Assembly: GCF_003316845.1 (NCBI RefSeq)
Contig: NZ_QMIK01000005.1
Location: 1 to 64,000, forward strand
Direction: 5' to 3'
Origin: Cognataquiflexum aquatile
GTDB lineage: Bacteria > Bacteroidota > Bacteroidia > Cytophagales > Cyclobacteriaceae
Length of the DNA: 64,000 bases
Positions within the stretch are counted from its first letter, which is position 1. Each line of letters begins with the position of its first letter. The notes under the pieces are model-generated. The model was not told where the DNA came from, did no database searches, and saw only the letters and a list, made by a program, of their open reading frames with translations. A program made the position numbers and the translations under genes. This document shows positions 52,801 through 61,590 of the stretch, in pieces.

Positions 52801-53135
52801 TTGCAAAAGCAATTCTTCCCTATCCCATCCAAAGTAGCCCTGTCTATGCTATACATTCCTTCAAAGATGATTTGGGGAAAATCCATTTGTTGTTTGGGGG
52901 AAACCAAAGTCGGATCAAGCCTGAGTTGGGAATCAATATGGGCAGCTTTGGCTGGCACCTAACCGGATCAAATGAAAAAGACCTCCACTTGATTCCTGCC
53001 AACCAATCGGGATTCTTTGTCCGGGGAGAAATCAGGGACATCAAAAGCATCAAAACGACCAAAGGAATTCGGATTACAGTAAGTAGGAATAATGATGTGC
53101 CGGGGGTGTGGGAATTGGTGGGAAGTGGGAAGTAG
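49824..53135 (+). CDS. FG-GAP/VCBS repeat lipoprotein with ASPIC/UnbV domain (paralogue 1)
   Basis: A 1103-residue lipoprotein (lipobox LLFSC, Cys 21; following SKKEEE could be a surface-export signal). Many Ca-binding D-x-[DN]-x-D-G-x-x-D loops form an N-terminal propeller: DINNDGLVD, DINGDGWLD, DYDKDGDLD, DLNKDGWPD, DLDNDGWQD, DLDNDGDLD. An ASPIC/UnbV domain lies near 527-585 (GTQVTLFAGNDLFF...LHFGLG) and a second propeller begins about 650. Its C-terminus VGSGK is encoded by a purine-rich repeat. Two paralogues follow. Function is unknown; possibly substrate or protein binding at the surface. Confidence 0.9.
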   Translation: MSLVISRFFILIPSFLLLFSCSKKEEETLKLFELMPKEKTGIDFNNNLNYNEKFNPYLFRNFYNGAGVALGDINNDGLVDVFLAGNQQANKLYLNKGNFQFEDITGKAGLAVPGIWATGVSMADINGDGWLDIYVCKSGPLGGPQRYNELFINNGDLTFTEKAKEYGIADEGLSQHAVFFDYDKDGDLDMYLLNNSARSIGVNDLRIGQRDTRDPFGGNKLYRNDSGKYTDVSESAGIYGSAIGYGLGVTVADLNKDGWPDLYVSNDFFEKDYLYINNGDGTFSESLEDMMTEISMGSMGADIADLDNDGWQDVFVTEMLPATMARVKTKTPFEEWDKYEANVSGGYFHQFTRNTLQRNLGFQPNSNQVHFSEISRQSGVHATDWSWGALIFDTDNDGLKDIFVANGIVKDLTDFDYVDYYVNNQDLIAQFRRDSILLTKMIDEFPSNPQMNFLFKNQGNFTFNNQAAESGMEQLTFSTGAAYADLDNDGDLDLVVNNLNGEVSVFKNNSREINKNHFLQLDLKGQFGTQVTLFAGNDLFFAEHNPVKGYMSSVDHKLHFGLGQVEKIDSVIVLWPNGKATKLTDVLPDQLLVLDPSKATEDWKSVKAATNPLLLPSSIKLPWKHRESDFIDFDRDRLRFHMISNEGPKMAVGDINADGLDDLFLPGAKGQVSSVYTQKPSGDFQIHQTFDADSIAEDVDGLFFDADGDRDLDLYAVSGSLEFSAFNMNYLDRLYLNNGQGNFTKTKESLPMVFQSSSFAKAFDHNGDGKMDLLIGTRTVPFAYGVPGDVTLLENQGNAVFVDKTMEFAPELKNIGMTRDAWIGDLDGDGIAEILITGEWMPLKVFKKTNGKYNDASSAFGFENTGGLWNTLHVADVNGDGLPDILAGNSGTNTRLHASPEKPLQLQINDFDQNGSIEQILTQYEGDSTYPFLLKPTLIKQLPVLRKQLLTYDAYKNKRLEDLFPQEILSRNMVLNVHTLETSLFINQGNGTFAKAILPYPIQSSPVYAIHSFKDDLGKIHLLFGGNQSRIKPELGINMGSFGWHLTGSNEKDLHLIPANQSGFFVRGEIRDIKSIKTTKGIRITVSRNNDVPGVWELVGSGK

Positions 53136-53262
53136 GAAGTACGATGTACGAAGTACGAAGTACGAGGGTGAGAGGTAAGAGGTGAGAGGTAAGAGGTGAG
53201 AGGTGGAAGGTAAGTATTAGGAAGTAGGGAAGTTGGAGGCTAGGAAGTGGGAAGTGGGAGGT
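53119..53262. repeat. Heptamer repeat block B
   Basis: Units GAAGTAC/GATGTAC (four near 53146-53165), GAGAGGT/AAGAGGT (five near 53169-53204) and GGAAGT recur with 7-bp period. The block begins within the last codons of the VCBS gene; its stop codon TAG lies inside a GGAAGTAGGAAGTAC unit. Confidence 0.85.
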
Positions 53263-53284
53263 AACTTCAAAAGTTATAAAAAAC

Positions 53285-53335
53285 TTCTCCTTGTCATTTC
53301 CCTGCTTGCGGCAGGCAGGGACGGGGGAGAAATCT
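53285..53335. repeat. REP-like element with nested inverted repeats
   Basis: TTCTCC (53285-53290) and GGAGAA (53326-53331) flank a second small palindrome near CCTGC...GCAGG (53301-53315). Similar opening sequence TCCTTGTCA recurs at 63811-63825. Confidence 0.65.
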
Positions 53336-53393
53336 TTACTAATAGTAATTAAGAATAAAAAATACAGAGTTTAAATTATAGAATCGAAATTAA

Positions 53394-53981
53394 ATGATGA
53401 GAGTATTGATAGTGTTCTTGGCTTTAGGGTTGGTCATGGCATGTAAAACCAAGTCTGAATATGATTTGGTAAAAGAAAAGGAACTTGCTTCCGGAAAAGT
53501 GGTGGAAGATTTATTCCTTGACATCAAGTTTGGAATGGGAAGGGAAGACTTTTTTGCTCTCTGTGGGAAGCACAACCAAAACAAAGTTTTGATTAATGGA
53601 GACCACTATCTTCAGGTTCAATACATACCGAGAATGCCGTCAGGAAAAAGTGTGGAAATGAACTTTTTTCCTGATTTTGAGGAAGATAAGCTCTTTTTCA
53701 TGCCAATCGAGTTTTCTTATAATGATTGGTTTCCAGGTAATGAGGATTTTTCCAATGATATCCTGATGGCGGATGTGGTCGATTTGTTGGAATCTTGGTA
53801 CGGCGAAGGCTTTTTTGAAGTAGCCAACAAAGACAAATCGATCAGCGCAATGGTCAAAATCGACGGCAACAGACTGATCAGAGTCTTTAAAAAAAATATC
53901 AACACAGTCCGGGTTGAAATCCTTGACCTGCGCGTAAAGGACATCACCGAAATGACAAAAAAAGTAGAAGATGCATCTTAA
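53394..53981 (+). CDS. Small lipoprotein of unknown function
   Basis: A 195-residue lipoprotein with lipobox VMAC (Cys 17). The soluble domain has mixed alpha/beta character (SVEMNFFPDFEEDKLFFMPIEFSY) with no recognised motif. It overlaps the next VCBS gene by 11 nt, so it is likely translated with it. No paralogue occurs upstream of the other VCBS genes. Confidence 0.75.
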   Translation: MMRVLIVFLALGLVMACKTKSEYDLVKEKELASGKVVEDLFLDIKFGMGREDFFALCGKHNQNKVLINGDHYLQVQYIPRMPSGKSVEMNFFPDFEEDKLFFMPIEFSYNDWFPGNEDFSNDILMADVVDLLESWYGEGFFEVANKDKSISAMVKIDGNRLIRVFKKNINTVRVEILDLRVKDITEMTKKVEDAS

Positions 53982-56900
53982 TAAATCCCTCTTAATTTCC
54001 TTTTTTATTGCCTCGGCCATTGCTTCCTGCAAATCACCCGAAATTGAAAAAAAGGACACCCTGTTTGAAAAAGTAGATTCTTCTGTTTCAGGGGTAACAT
54101 TCAGAAATGACCTTCCTTTTGATGAGAAGTTCAACATATTCACCTACCGTAACTTCTACAACGGCGGTGGTGTGGCAATGGGTGATGTCAACAATGACGG
54201 GCTTATTGACCTTTACCTGACTTCCAATCTGGGAGAAAACAAACTCTACCTGAACGAGGGTGACTTTAAGTTCAAAGATGTGACCGCCACTGCCGGAGTA
54301 GCAGGCACGAGGGCTTGGAGCACAGGTGTGGCGATGGCGGATGTCAATGGGGATGGATTTTTGGATATTTATGTCTGCAATTCCGGAGATATCGCCGGTG
54401 ACAACAAACAGAATGAGCTTTTTATCAACAATGGAGATGGCACTTTCGCCGAAAAAGCTGAGGCATATGGCTTAGCCGATCAGGGATTTTCCACCCATGC
54501 GGTGTTTTTTGACTATGACAATGATGGAGACCTCGATGTCTATCTGCTGAACAACAGTTATCAATCTATCGGCAGCTTCAATAAGATGCAAAATGAAAGA
54601 CCCAAAAGAGATCCTGTGGGGGGTGATAAACTATTCAGAAATGACGGTGAAAAATTCACGGATGTATCTGAACCTGCGGGTATTTATGGGAGTGTGATCG
54701 GCTTTGGATTGGGAATCACCATCGGCGACGTCAATCAGGACGGTTGGATGGACATTTTCATTTCCAATGATTTCTTCGAAAGAGACTACCTCTATATCAA
54801 CAATCAGGACGGTACTTTTACCGAAAGTCTGACCTCCTACATGCGTGCCATCTCTGCAGCCTCCATGGGTGCTGATATCGCAGATATCAACAATGACGGT
54901 CACTTGGATATTTTTGTCACCGAGATGCTTCCTGAGAATACTGAAAGACTCAAGCAGATTACGACTTTTGAAAGCTACGATAAGTTCCAGTTCAATGTCC
55001 AGCATGATTACCATTATCAATACACGAGAAACATGTTTCACATCAACAATGGGGACGGTACTTTCTCTGATATGGGAAGACTGGCAAATGTAGAAGCAAC
55101 GGATTGGAGTTGGGCAGCATTGATGTTTGACATGGACAATGACGGCTTTAAGGACATCTTCGTGGCCAATGGTATCTATAAGGACCTGACAGATCTGGAT
55201 TATCTCAATTTCATCGACAATGATGAGACCAAACAGAAAATTATCAGCAAAACAGGCGTGGACTACAAAGCTCTGGTAGATCCGATGCCGATCAATCCTG
55301 TTTCCAATTATGCTTTCAGAAATAAAGGAGACTTGGTTTTTGAGAATGTCATCCATGAGTGGGGAATGGGCGATCCCATCCATTCCAATGGCTCGGCGTA
55401 TGGAGACCTTGACAATGACGGCGCCATGGATCTTGTCATCAACAATGTGAACAATGAAGTCCTGATTTATAAAAACAGATCCAAGGAACTTGCACCTGAA
55501 AATCATTTTCTTAAAATCCAGCTCACCGGAAAAGAGAAAAATACAGCTGCAATCGGTACCCAAGTGAGGTTGGTATCGGGAGACCAGATTTTTTACCAAG
55601 AGCAGATGCCCAACAGGGGTTTTCAATCTTCGGTTGACCCAAGGCTGAATTTTGGTTTGGGATCGAAAACAAAACTGGACCAGGTTCAGGTCAGGTGGCC
55701 GGATGGCAAAATAACCTTGCTTCGAGATATTGCTGCTGATACGGTATTGGTTTTGAAATGGGAAGAAGCACAAGATGCAGAGGAAGGATTTGCATTTTTT
55801 GAAAAGCCTGTAAGTCAGATTTTCTCTAAAGTTGATCCAAATGCCATTTTGGATTATTCCCATCAGGAAAACCTGATGGTTGATTTTGACAGGGACAGAT
55901 TGACTTATCATATGATATCTACTGAAGGTCCAAAAGCAATTTGGGGAGATGTGAATGGAGATGGCTTAGAAGATGTATTTATCGGCGGAGCCAAAGGATT
56001 GGCAGGTCAGCTATTTATCCAAAATGCCAATGGGAATTTCAGGCCAACGGACCAAAAGGAGTTTGAAAGAGACAAATTTTCTGAAGACAGAAACGGGGTT
56101 TTCTTTGATGCCAACGGAGATGGAAACCTCGATTTGGTGGTGGCCTCAGGTGGCAATGAATCAGGTTTCGGTTCGCCGGACCTAGCAGATAGATTATACT
56201 TCAATGACGGTAAAGGAAACTTTACCAAATCCGAAAACAGCGGACTGCAGTTTCTGACCAACAGCACATCCGTACTCAGAACTATTGACATCAACGGCGA
56301 TGGCGCATTGGACCTTTTTGCAGGGTCGAGATTGGTGCCCTTTGTCTACGGAGTCAATCCCAACTCTTCTATTTTGATCAATGACGGCAAGGGAAACTTC
56401 AGCGATGGTACCGCTCAATTTGCACCACAGCTGAAAGAGCTTGGAATGGTGACCGATGCGACTGTGACCGATTATGGTGGCGATGGAAAAATGGATTTGG
56501 TTATTGTAGGAGAATGGATGGCCCCGACATTTTTTAGAAATACAGGCAATAAGCTTGAAAAAATAGAAATGCCGGAAATGGCTGGGTACAAAGGATGGTA
56601 TCAGGCGATTGTGGTTGGGGATTTCAACAATGACGGCAAACCAGATTTTGCATTGGCTAATCATGGATTAAATACAAGGTTTAAAGCTTCGGTAGAAAGT
56701 CCTATCCGCATGTATGTCAACGACTTTGACCAAAACGGATCGGTAGAACATGTCTATGTCAAAAAACAGGGAGATAAACATGTTCCTTTCACCCTAAAAC
56801 ACCAACTCGAGGGACAATTGCCGGCACTTAAAAAGAGGTACCTCAAATACAGCGCATACAATAACCAGACTTTGGAGGATATTTTCACTCCGGAAGAAAT

Positions 56901-57300
56901 CAGTAAATCAGTCATGAAGGAGGTTAATTTCCTCTCTTCTGCGGTATTGATGAATAAGGGTAATGGGAAATTTGAAATGAAAGCCTTGCCAAGATTTGCG
57001 CAGCGCTCATGGATGCATGCCGTATTGGTGGCAGACCTCAATGGCGATGGCAATCAGGATCTGATCATAGGGGGAAATCTTCGGGGCGCCAAGCCGGAGG
57101 TCGGGCAATATGACGGAAGCTATGGAGAAGTGCTGATCGGAAAAGGCGACGGTTCATTCGACTATTGGCAAAACCGCGACCATGGTTTGAAATTGGATGG
57201 AGAAATCAGGGATTTGAAAATCTTGGAATTGAAAGACAAAAAGGTCTTGATGGTTGTCAAAAACAATGAACCGGTGGAGTTTTGGGAGATAAAGAAATGA
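53971..57300 (+). CDS. FG-GAP/VCBS repeat lipoprotein with ASPIC/UnbV domain (paralogue 2)
   Basis: A 1109-residue lipoprotein (lipobox AIASC, Cys 20). Ca-binding loops include DVNNDGLID, DVNGDGFLD, DYDNDGDLD, DVNQDGWMD, DINNDGHLD, DMDNDGFKD, DLDNDGAMD. The ASPIC/UnbV domain starts at residue ~528 (GTQVRLVSGDQIFY...LNFGLG), exactly the position in paralogues 1 and 3. The C-terminus FWEIKK matches the pattern of paralogue 3. Same likely envelope location. It overlaps the small lipoprotein upstream. Confidence 0.9.
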   Translation: MHLNKSLLISFFIASAIASCKSPEIEKKDTLFEKVDSSVSGVTFRNDLPFDEKFNIFTYRNFYNGGGVAMGDVNNDGLIDLYLTSNLGENKLYLNEGDFKFKDVTATAGVAGTRAWSTGVAMADVNGDGFLDIYVCNSGDIAGDNKQNELFINNGDGTFAEKAEAYGLADQGFSTHAVFFDYDNDGDLDVYLLNNSYQSIGSFNKMQNERPKRDPVGGDKLFRNDGEKFTDVSEPAGIYGSVIGFGLGITIGDVNQDGWMDIFISNDFFERDYLYINNQDGTFTESLTSYMRAISAASMGADIADINNDGHLDIFVTEMLPENTERLKQITTFESYDKFQFNVQHDYHYQYTRNMFHINNGDGTFSDMGRLANVEATDWSWAALMFDMDNDGFKDIFVANGIYKDLTDLDYLNFIDNDETKQKIISKTGVDYKALVDPMPINPVSNYAFRNKGDLVFENVIHEWGMGDPIHSNGSAYGDLDNDGAMDLVINNVNNEVLIYKNRSKELAPENHFLKIQLTGKEKNTAAIGTQVRLVSGDQIFYQEQMPNRGFQSSVDPRLNFGLGSKTKLDQVQVRWPDGKITLLRDIAADTVLVLKWEEAQDAEEGFAFFEKPVSQIFSKVDPNAILDYSHQENLMVDFDRDRLTYHMISTEGPKAIWGDVNGDGLEDVFIGGAKGLAGQLFIQNANGNFRPTDQKEFERDKFSEDRNGVFFDANGDGNLDLVVASGGNESGFGSPDLADRLYFNDGKGNFTKSENSGLQFLTNSTSVLRTIDINGDGALDLFAGSRLVPFVYGVNPNSSILINDGKGNFSDGTAQFAPQLKELGMVTDATVTDYGGDGKMDLVIVGEWMAPTFFRNTGNKLEKIEMPEMAGYKGWYQAIVVGDFNNDGKPDFALANHGLNTRFKASVESPIRMYVNDFDQNGSVEHVYVKKQGDKHVPFTLKHQLEGQLPALKKRYLKYSAYNNQTLEDIFTPEEISKSVMKEVNFLSSAVLMNKGNGKFEMKALPRFAQRSWMHAVLVADLNGDGNQDLIIGGNLRGAKPEVGQYDGSYGEVLIGKGDGSFDYWQNRDHGLKLDGEIRDLKILELKDKKVLMVVKNNEPVEFWEIKK

Positions 57301-57310
57301 AGGTTTATCG

Positions 57311-57333
57311 CGCAAAGACGCAAAGGCGCAAAG
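57311..57333. repeat. CGCAAAGG 8-mer repeat, copy 3
   Basis: CGCAAAGA, CGCAAAGG and CGCAAAG in tandem, starting 10 nt after the stop of VCBS paralogue 2. Confidence 0.85.
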
Positions 57334-57482
57334 TTTTGAAGTTCAGAATAAGGAAAAGTGGTGTAAAGAATTTCCATTCATTTTACAAAAAAATAATTGA
57401 ATCCTTAGATTATAAATTTGGTTAATTCATTAATTATCAAATTCTTATTTAACTTGGATAGTAAAAATAAATACCAACCCAA

Positions 57483-57707
57483 ATGAAAACGATATCAGGA
57501 ACATATCATAATGGGAAATTAGATCTGGACAAACCCATGAAAACCAAAAAACCTGTTCGGGTAAAGGTGGTTTTCGAAGAGAATGATGAACCTGAAGAAG
57601 GATTAGAAGTAAGCGATTTTTCGTTCCTTGAGATGCAGCAATTGCTTAAAAACTGCCAAACATCTTTGGCAGATGAACTTATCAAAGAAAGAAGGCAAGA
57701 GATATGA
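57483..57707 (+). CDS. Antitoxin-like protein of a VapBC-type pair
   Basis: A 74-residue protein: MKTISGTYHNGKLDLDKPMKTKKPVRVKVVF resembles the DUF104-type/AF2212-like antitoxins, whose N-terminal strand binds DNA or toxin. A helical C-terminus (LEMQQLLKNCQTSLADELIKE) would bind the toxin. Its stop overlaps the toxin start by ATGA. It likely neutralises the PIN toxin downstream. Confidence 0.8.
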   Translation: MKTISGTYHNGKLDLDKPMKTKKPVRVKVVFEENDEPEEGLEVSDFSFLEMQQLLKNCQTSLADELIKERRQEI

Positions 57708-58132
57708 ATGTATTTTTTGATACTTCTTCTTTGTTCAAACTTTATCATCAAGAGCAAGGAACCCAAGAAATACTTGATTTTTTTGAAATCAATAAAATAA
57801 ATCGAATTTATGTGTCAGAAATCGCCAAAATCGAATTTGCATCAGTGATTTGGAGAAAATGCAAAATGGGAGAGGTAAAAGAAGATGATGCTAAGATTCT
57901 TTTATCAAAATTTGAAATCGATTTACAAAAATTTACTGTCATTCCATTCAACCAACAGTTAAGTAACAACTCAATCATTTTAATAGGAAAATATTGGAAA
58001 TCAGGCCTGCGAACTCTTGATTCTATTCAACTCGCATCCGTAATTGAAATCAAAAAGGAAATTGAATATTTTTTTACTTCTGATTTAATACTTAAAGAAA
58101 TCTCCATTTTGGAGGGATTAAAAACAGTTTGA
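57704..58132 (+). CDS. PIN-domain toxin (VapC-like)
   Basis: A 142-residue PIN-domain RNase. Four putative acidic metal ligands are visible: D6 (FFDTSSL), E44 (AKIEFAS), D106 (RTLDSIQLA) and D127 (FTSDLIL). VapC toxins cleave tRNA or rRNA. It ends 1 nt before VCBS paralogue 3 begins, so expression of the latter may depend on this module. Confidence 0.88.
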   Translation: MNVFFDTSSLFKLYHQEQGTQEILDFFEINKINRIYVSEIAKIEFASVIWRKCKMGEVKEDDAKILLSKFEIDLQKFTVIPFNQQLSNNSIILIGKYWKSGLRTLDSIQLASVIEIKKEIEYFFTSDLILKEISILEGLKTV

Positions 58133-58133
58133 A

Positions 58134-61100
58134 ATGAGTAGATTAAATTTATCCCTTCCCACATTTATCGTTGCTTGGTTCATTATTTTCTTTTTTTCCT
58201 GTTCTAAACCCAAAGAGGAAACACTTTTCAAACTTTTAGATCCCAAAGAAACCGGAATCGAATTCCGAAACGACCTCGTATCCTCCGAGGAGATGAACAT
58301 TCTCGAATACCTGTACTTCTACAATGGGGGCGGTGTGGCTACCGGGGACATCAACAATGACGGTTTGGTAGATATTTATTTCTCCTCAAACCAAGGCGAG
58401 AACAAATTATACCTGAACAAAGGAGATTTCAAATTTGAAGATATCACCCAAAAAGCGGCGGTCACAGCCGATGGCGGATGGTCCACCGGAGTCACGATGG
58501 CAGATGTCAACGGAGACGGATTGCTGGACATATACGTCGCCCAAGTCGGGGATTACAAAGGCCTGACCGGAAAAAACAAGCTCTATATCAACAACGGTGA
58601 TTTGACTTTCTCCGAAAAAGGCGCAGCATACGGAGTGGATTTTGTGGGTTTCTCGACCCATTCCCTGTTTTTTGACTATGACCAAGATGGAGACTTAGAC
58701 CTCTATTTGCTCAATCATTCCATCAAAAAGCCTGAAGTCTTTGCCAATGCAGACATCAAATTCACCAATCAAGATGAAAAAGGAGGAGACAAACTTTTCA
58801 AAAATCTTTTGGCAGAAGGTGAAAACAGGATGGTTGAAGTGACCGAAGAAGCAGGAATCCTTTCAAGCAGTCTGGGTTTTGGATTGGGTGTAGGTATGGC
58901 TGACATCAATGAGGATGGTTGGATGGACTTATATGTTTCCAATGATTTTACCGAAGATGATTACCTCTATATCAATCAGGCTGATGGAACTTTCAAAGAA
59001 TCCTTAAAGGAATATATTTCCAATACCAGTCGCTACAGCATGGGAAATGACCTGGGGGACATAAATAATGATGGCTTGTCGGATATTTTCACCACAGACA
59101 TGCTTCCCTCCGATCCCCAGATTTGGATGAAGTCAGTCGGGGAAGACAAGCAGGAAGTATTTGATGTCAAAAAGCGTCTCGGTTACAGGGACCAATATGT
59201 CCGAAACCACCTCCAACTCAATCGCGGTGACGGGAGATTCAGCGAAATCGGTCTTTTGACCAATACCTTTGCTACAGATTGGAGCTGGTCTCCCCTGATT
59301 TTTGACATGGACAATGACGGCCAAAAAGACATGCACATCACCAATGGGATAGTCAAACGCCCAAATGACCTCGATTTTATCCAATACAGTCAGGAACCAA
59401 GCCTTGGTCTGTCCGAAAAGGAAATCCAAGCGAAACAGATTGACATGTTACCTACGGTCAAGCTTTCCAATTTTTCATTTAGGAATGCGGGCGATCTTAA
59501 ATTTACCAATATGGCGAAAGAATGGGGCTTGGACGAACTCTCCTACTCCAACGGTTCTGCCTATGCGGATCTGGATAATGACGGCGACCTTGATTTGGTG
59601 GTCAATAATATTGACCAAGAAGCATTTTTATACCAAAACCAAACTGCTGCAAAACTTCAAAACCATTTTGTACAGTTGGATTTGAAAGGAGAAAATCCCA
59701 ATACTTTTGGGATGGGTGCCCAGGTTATTGTCCATAGTGGGGAAGAAATATTTCACCAAACGCTGAGCACTTCCCGTGGATTCCAATCAGGAACGTCCAC
59801 AACTTTGACTTTTGGTTTGGGAAAAAATTCTGCTGTGGATTCTGTCGCAGTTGTCTGGAATGCCACAGATACAGAAATTTTCAGAAACCTTGCCGTCAAT
59901 AAAAAACATCTTTTGGAAAAAGGTAAAGGGATAAAACCATCAAATTCAATTTCGGCCTCCACTCCCATTTTGGAAGTAAAGGATTTCGGTATTGATTGGA
60001 CCCATGAAGAAAATATTGATTTTGATGATTTTAGAAGGGAATACCTGATTCCAAGAAAGTATTCGACTGAAGGTCCAGCACTGTCTGTAGGAGATGTGAA
60101 TGGGGATGGCTTGGAGGATGTTTTCTTTGGTGGGGCCAAGGGTCAAGCCGGAGTTTTCTATTTTCAGACTAAAGATGGAAAGTTTGAAAAAAGCATTCAG
60201 CCCATCTTTGACAAGCTGAATATGGCGGAGGATGTGGACGCAATTCTGGAGGATTTTAACAAGGACGGCACTTTGGACCTTTACGTGGGAAGTGGCGGTA
60301 ACGAATCTACCAGGAAAGAATTTTTCAACTTTGACAGGCTTTTCCTAAACGATGGCAAGGGAAATTTCTTCTTTTCCATGAATTCCCTCCCTCCTATTGC
60401 TGAAAATACCTCGACCCTCGCCGTCCACGATGTCAATGGAGACGGTGCCCCTGATATTTTTGTAGGCGCCTCTATTGTAACGGGGAATTATGGTGAAATC
60501 CCCAAAAGCTATTTGTTGCTCAATGACGGAAGCGGTCAATTCAAAGAAGCTACAACAACGTATTTTGGAGAGGGTTTTCAACCCGGCATGGTCAAAAAGG
60601 CAAAATGGGCTGACCTGGATAATGATGGAAAAAAAGAACTCGTCTTGGCAGGAGAATGGATGTCTGTGCAGGTTTACCGCCAAAATCCCGAAGGAAAATT
60701 TGAGTTGACCAAAACCGAATCCCTAAACATTCCGGGTTGGTTTTTGGGTTTAGAAGTGAAAGATCTGGACGGAGACGGGATGGAAGATATCTTGGTAGGA
60801 AACCTTGGATTGAATTCCAAACTCAAAGCAAGTCCCGAGAAACCAGTTTGGCTTTACCACGGAGATTTTGATGAAAACGGGCAGGCCGATCCCTTGATTT
60901 TCCATTACATGGAAGGTCATTTGGTACCATTTGCCACTAGAGATGACCTGATCAAACAGATCCCGGGCATCAAAAGAAAACACCCAAATTATATTGAATA
61001 TGCCACTATCCAATCCCCTGCAGATCTTTTTGAAAGTTCTCAGATTGATAAGGCTTCCAAATACCAAGCTTCGGAATTTAGATCAGGGGTATTTTGGAAC

Positions 61101-61439
61101 AAAGGTGAAAAAGGGTTCGAGTTCAGTCCATTTCCTGTTGAGGCACAATTCAGTCCCCTCCATGGTTTTGCCTCTTTCCAATCCCAATCTGGGGATCAAT
61201 ATTTACTTGGAATAGGGAATATCCATTGTTTCAGAAGTGATTTTGGCAAAGCAGATGCACAAGCTTTGGTTTTAATGAAATTTGAAAATGGCATTTGGAA
61301 GTGGGTCCCAATTGGACTGACTGCAAATACATTTTGGGGAGAATTCCGCCATATCTCAAAAATCATCATTGACGGAAAAGAGGCCTTGATAGCAGTGAGA
61401 AACAACGCTCCACCTGTTTTTCTACAGATCAAACCCTAA
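58134..61439 (+). CDS. FG-GAP/VCBS repeat lipoprotein with ASPIC/UnbV domain (paralogue 3)
   Basis: A 1101-residue lipoprotein (lipobox FFFSC, Cys 23; SKPKEE follows). Ca-binding loops include DINNDGLVD, DVNGDGLLD, DYDQDGDLD, DINEDGWMD, DINNDGLSD, DMDNDGQKD, DLDNDGDLD, DLDGDGMED. The ASPIC/UnbV domain begins near residue 527 (GAQVIVHSGEEIFH...LTFGLG). Length, layout and C-terminal pattern match paralogues 1 and 2. Start is 1 nt after the VapC stop. Confidence 0.9.
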   Translation: MSRLNLSLPTFIVAWFIIFFFSCSKPKEETLFKLLDPKETGIEFRNDLVSSEEMNILEYLYFYNGGGVATGDINNDGLVDIYFSSNQGENKLYLNKGDFKFEDITQKAAVTADGGWSTGVTMADVNGDGLLDIYVAQVGDYKGLTGKNKLYINNGDLTFSEKGAAYGVDFVGFSTHSLFFDYDQDGDLDLYLLNHSIKKPEVFANADIKFTNQDEKGGDKLFKNLLAEGENRMVEVTEEAGILSSSLGFGLGVGMADINEDGWMDLYVSNDFTEDDYLYINQADGTFKESLKEYISNTSRYSMGNDLGDINNDGLSDIFTTDMLPSDPQIWMKSVGEDKQEVFDVKKRLGYRDQYVRNHLQLNRGDGRFSEIGLLTNTFATDWSWSPLIFDMDNDGQKDMHITNGIVKRPNDLDFIQYSQEPSLGLSEKEIQAKQIDMLPTVKLSNFSFRNAGDLKFTNMAKEWGLDELSYSNGSAYADLDNDGDLDLVVNNIDQEAFLYQNQTAAKLQNHFVQLDLKGENPNTFGMGAQVIVHSGEEIFHQTLSTSRGFQSGTSTTLTFGLGKNSAVDSVAVVWNATDTEIFRNLAVNKKHLLEKGKGIKPSNSISASTPILEVKDFGIDWTHEENIDFDDFRREYLIPRKYSTEGPALSVGDVNGDGLEDVFFGGAKGQAGVFYFQTKDGKFEKSIQPIFDKLNMAEDVDAILEDFNKDGTLDLYVGSGGNESTRKEFFNFDRLFLNDGKGNFFFSMNSLPPIAENTSTLAVHDVNGDGAPDIFVGASIVTGNYGEIPKSYLLLNDGSGQFKEATTTYFGEGFQPGMVKKAKWADLDNDGKKELVLAGEWMSVQVYRQNPEGKFELTKTESLNIPGWFLGLEVKDLDGDGMEDILVGNLGLNSKLKASPEKPVWLYHGDFDENGQADPLIFHYMEGHLVPFATRDDLIKQIPGIKRKHPNYIEYATIQSPADLFESSQIDKASKYQASEFRSGVFWNKGEKGFEFSPFPVEAQFSPLHGFASFQSQSGDQYLLGIGNIHCFRSDFGKADAQALVLMKFENGIWKWVPIGLTANTFWGEFRHISKIIIDGKEALIAVRNNAPPVFLQIKP

Positions 61440-61590
61440 AACCTGCTTAAAATCAGTGTTTTTGGATTTTGAAAAACAATGGAATTCAGGGAATAATCTT
61501 TAAATTTGAGGGTTCTAACCCACGCACCCTCTTCCCGGATCACGGTCTGGGAATCTCCAACACCGAAGAATAGCCAAAGTATAACTACCC

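Noticed and set aside
54631-55911. 426-residue open frame antisense to VCBS paralogue 2
   Set aside because: It mirrors the repetitive coding sequence (Asp/Gly-rich loops) on the other strand and has no domain or signal; the sense gene is well supported.
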